Positions 13,724 to 14,799 of a DNA stretch of 14,799 nt are shown here, in pieces. Where the stretch lies: assembly GCA_028717605.1 (NCBI GenBank), contig JAQUNM010000009.1, forward strand, positions 1-14,799, written 5' to 3'. The notes beneath the pieces were generated by a model, which saw only the letters and a list, made by a program, of their open reading frames with translations, searched no databases and had not been told where the DNA came from. This DNA comes from Minisyncoccota bacterium (lineage in GTDB: Bacteria > Patescibacteriota > Minisyncoccia > Minisyncoccales > GWA2-38-27). The translations under genes and the position numbers were made by a program. Numbering within the stretch: position 1 is the stretch's first letter; each line of letters starts with the position of its first letter.

Positions 13724-13751
13724 ATTATAGTATTTTTTGTAAAAAAAACAA
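13724..13751 (-). promoter_or_regulatory. Candidate promoter of the membrane/PH/GerMN operon, leaderless geometry
   Basis: TTGTTT (13746-13751), 16-base spacer, perfect TATAAT (13724-13729), six bases, ATG at 13717 on the minus strand; same layout as at 6312-6276. It lies directly downstream of the terminator at 13741-13775, whose T-run it partly overlaps. Confidence 0.6.
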
Positions 13752-13775
13752 ACTAAAAAGCCCTGAGCAGGGCTT
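13741..13775 (-). terminator. Rho-independent terminator of the acidic repeat protein gene
   Basis: Stem AAGCCCTG/CAGGGCTT (13768-13775 with 13758-13765; the tip probably opens to a four-base loop), followed on the minus strand by TTTTTAG and then a longer T-run. It lies about 20 bases after the stop codon at 13797. Confidence 0.9.
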
Positions 13776-13796
13776 GTTAGTAAAATTTTTTATAAT

Positions 13797-14000
13797 TTAT
13801 TCTAATTCTGTTTCTTCTTCAGCCTCTTCTATCTCTTCTTCTACTTCTTCTGGTTCTTCAACAACTGGTTCCTCAACAACTGGTTCTTCAACAACTGGTT
13901 CTTCAACAACTGGTTCTACGGCTGGTTGTTTAGTTGCAAGAACAATAATAAATATTACTACTACGATTAATAGAATAATTAAAAGTAATTTTTTAGACAT
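13797..14000 (-). CDS. 67-aa membrane-anchored acidic protein with VVEEP repeats
   Basis: The product begins MSKKLLLIILLIVVVIFIIV, a clean N-terminal membrane anchor (about 4-21), then ATKQPAVEP and four exact VVEEP repeats (31-50), and ends in a run that is almost entirely acidic (51-67). There is no Lys or Arg after residue 24. Topology with a positive N-terminus puts the acidic tail outside the membrane. I know no function for it; such a tail could act as a spacer, a charged surface brush or a cation or protein binding strand. It stands alone between endonuclease Q and the PH operon with a promoter and a terminator of its own. No Shine-Dalgarno is visible. The opposite-strand open frame over the repeats (13774-14037) is an artefact of the low-complexity sequence. 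Confidence 0.75.
   Translation of the reverse strand: MSKKLLLIILLIVVVIFIIVLATKQPAVEPVVEEPVVEEPVVEEPVVEEPEEVEEEIEEAEEETELE
13851..13910. repeat. 15-bp tandem repeat, four copies, inside the acidic protein gene
   Basis: Unit TGGTTCTTCAACAAC on the plus strand, at 13851, 13866, 13881 and 13896, with one base difference (T to C) in the second copy and a partial fifth (TGGTTC) at 13911-13916. It encodes VVEEP in frame. Near identity at the DNA level points to recent copy-number change by slippage. Confidence 0.95.
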
Positions 14001-14051
14001 TTTATTTTATAACTTATTTTTTAAAACCGACCTTTAATCTTAACTTTATTC

Positions 14052-14079
14052 ATATTAACACTATAACATTGTTTGTCAA
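14052..14079 (-). promoter_or_regulatory. Candidate promoter of the acidic repeat protein gene
   Basis: Perfect TTGACA (14074-14079), 16-base spacer, TAATAT (14052-14057; four of six -10 positions) on the minus strand, leaving a leader of about 45 bases. The -35 begins just after the endonuclease Q stop codon. A TATAAA at 14006-14011, five bases before the start, is an alternative leaderless site without a clear -35. Confidence 0.5.
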
Positions 14080-14080
14080 A

Positions 14081-14799
14081 TTAAAAAAGTTTTTTCTGTG
14101 GATTATTATTATTCGAAAAAAGCTTAATCTTCCCATAAACTCCATCATAACCTGGCTCTAAAATAACCCTCCCTTCTCTTACCTGAATAATTGCTTGGGT
14201 AATTTCTGGAGAAACAACTTGGTTTAATTCATTTTTTTTAATATTTAACAAAATATCAAACTCATTAGAAAAAGATTTAATTAACTTTTCGTATTCTTTT
14301 TTAACCTTTAAAGATAAAGAATTAACCTTTAATACTTCAGCGATAATTTCTATTAAAGGGATTAAACTCTTAAAAGGTATTATTTTCTTAGGTTTTTGTC
14401 CTTCTTCTCTGTCAGCTAATTCTTCTATCCTATTTAAGACTCCTATAGTTAAGGGTTTTTTACAAATAGGACAAATATTATTATGTTCTTTACTTTGTTT
14501 AGGAGAAAAACTTATCCCACAGTTTCTGTGACCGTCATAATGGTATTTTCCTTCTTCTGGAAAAAATTCAATAGTGTAAAGAAATTTTTCTGGATCTTTA
14601 TTTTTAATTGCTTCTAAAATACTATAATAATTAAGCTCTGTATCAAAAACATTAGCTTCTCGTCCTAACTTGGACGGACTGTGACAATCAGAATTACTAA
14701 TTAAACTAATACTATCTAGCATAGAAACCCGCCAATTATTAGCCGGATCTGAGCTTAAGCCAGTTTCTATTGCATAAATATATTTTGAATAATCTTCAA
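14081..14799 (-). CDS. Endonuclease Q-like PHP-domain protein, C-terminal part (5' end outside window)
   Basis: The frame is open to the window edge, giving the last 238 residues; the internal Met encoded at 14722-14720 is not the start, since the codons before it (YAIETGLSSDPANNWRVS) are conserved family sequence. Characterised EndoQ enzymes cut DNA 5' of uracil, hypoxanthine, xanthine and abasic sites. The part seen contains the last PHP metal motif SNSDCHSPSKLGREANVF, then TIEFFPEEGKYHYDGHRNCGI, a zinc-finger-like region (HRNC, later CPIC) with CKKPLTIGVLNRIEELADRE, a PFKSLIPLIEIIAEVL segment and a C-terminal GRVILEPGYDGVYGKIKLF strand. Full-length relatives are about 400 aa, so roughly 160 residues are missing upstream. 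It supplies a deaminated-base repair activity beside the other DNA maintenance genes of the window. Annotation as a helicase, common in databases for this family, is not supported. Confidence 0.88.
   Translation of the reverse strand, partial: EDYSKYIYAIETGLSSDPANNWRVSMLDSISLISNSDCHSPSKLGREANVFDTELNYYSILEAIKNKDPEKFLYTIEFFPEEGKYHYDGHRNCGISFSPKQSKEHNNICPICKKPLTIGVLNRIEELADREEGQKPKKIIPFKSLIPLIEIIAEVLKVNSLSLKVKKEYEKLIKSFSNEFDILLNIKKNELNQVVSPEITQAIIQVREGRVILEPGYDGVYGKIKLFSNNNNPQKKLF

Noticed and set aside
13774..14037. Plus-strand Ser/Thr/Gly-rich open frame with tandem repeats
   Set aside because: It is the antisense reading of the VVEEP repeats, starts inside a region next to the minus-strand terminator, and has no promoter or Shine-Dalgarno.
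14021..14053. Ten-codon leader peptide (MNKVKIKGRF) before the acidic repeat protein
   Set aside because: Its ATG overlaps the proposed -10 box and would not be transcribed from that promoter; no Shine-Dalgarno and no attenuator hairpin follows.

Overview
This is an AT-rich window (roughly 70% A+T by eye) in which all recognisable genes lie on the minus strand, with 4-nt ATGA overlaps and almost no spacers. The organism looks like an ultra-small-genome bacterium of the Patescibacteria/CPR type, Parcubacteria-like. The reasons are the archaeal-type phosphoglycerate mutase beside enolase, a divergent but complete FtsZ ending in a FtsZ-like C-terminal peptide, a PHP-domain endonuclease Q, many small membrane proteins and the dense coding. 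TGA ends several genes (enolase, galU, the GerMN gene), so UGA is a stop and the recoding CPR lineages (Gracilibacteria, Absconditabacteria) are unlikely. The lineage is inferred, not proven.

Layout, read in the direction of transcription (high to low coordinates). (1) 14799-14081: 3' two thirds of an endonuclease Q-like gene, running off the window. (2) 14000-13797: a stand-alone 67-aa membrane-anchored acidic repeat protein with promoter and terminator. (3) 13717-12207: an envelope operon of a two-TM protein, a bacterial PH-domain membrane protein and a GerMN-domain protein, closed by a terminator. (4) 12132-11427: a winged-helix protein plus a small membrane protein. (5) 11367-11185: a stand-alone 60-aa acidic protein with consensus promoter, perfect inverted repeat, strong Shine-Dalgarno and terminator. 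(6) 11113-6291: pyruvate kinase, nitroreductase, RarA, LOG-family protein, PD-(D/E)XK nuclease. (7) 6278-5526: a second PD-(D/E)XK nuclease with its own candidate promoter. (8) 5517-2668: ftsZ, galU, nnrD. (9) 2609-274: enolase and archaeal-type phosphoglycerate mutase. (10) 235-1: start of an exported or membrane-anchored protein.

Functionally, the window carries three consecutive lower-glycolysis steps (3-phosphoglycerate to 2-phosphoglycerate to PEP to pyruvate), UDP-glucose synthesis, NAD(P)H repair, cell division, and DNA maintenance (RarA, two Fe-S-type nucleases, EndoQ). No mobile element, tRNA, rRNA or CRISPR array was seen, and no gap between genes exceeds 300 bases.

The most interesting points are: TATAAT-like -10 boxes ending 6-8 nt before six start codons, implying leaderless mRNAs; the isolated 60-aa gene with an operator-like inverted repeat around its -35; a pyruvate kinase with an unusual mix of potassium-site residues; two Cys-bearing RecB/Cas4-like nucleases in a row; and a phosphoglycerate mutase in which an expected metal-binding His is Glu.
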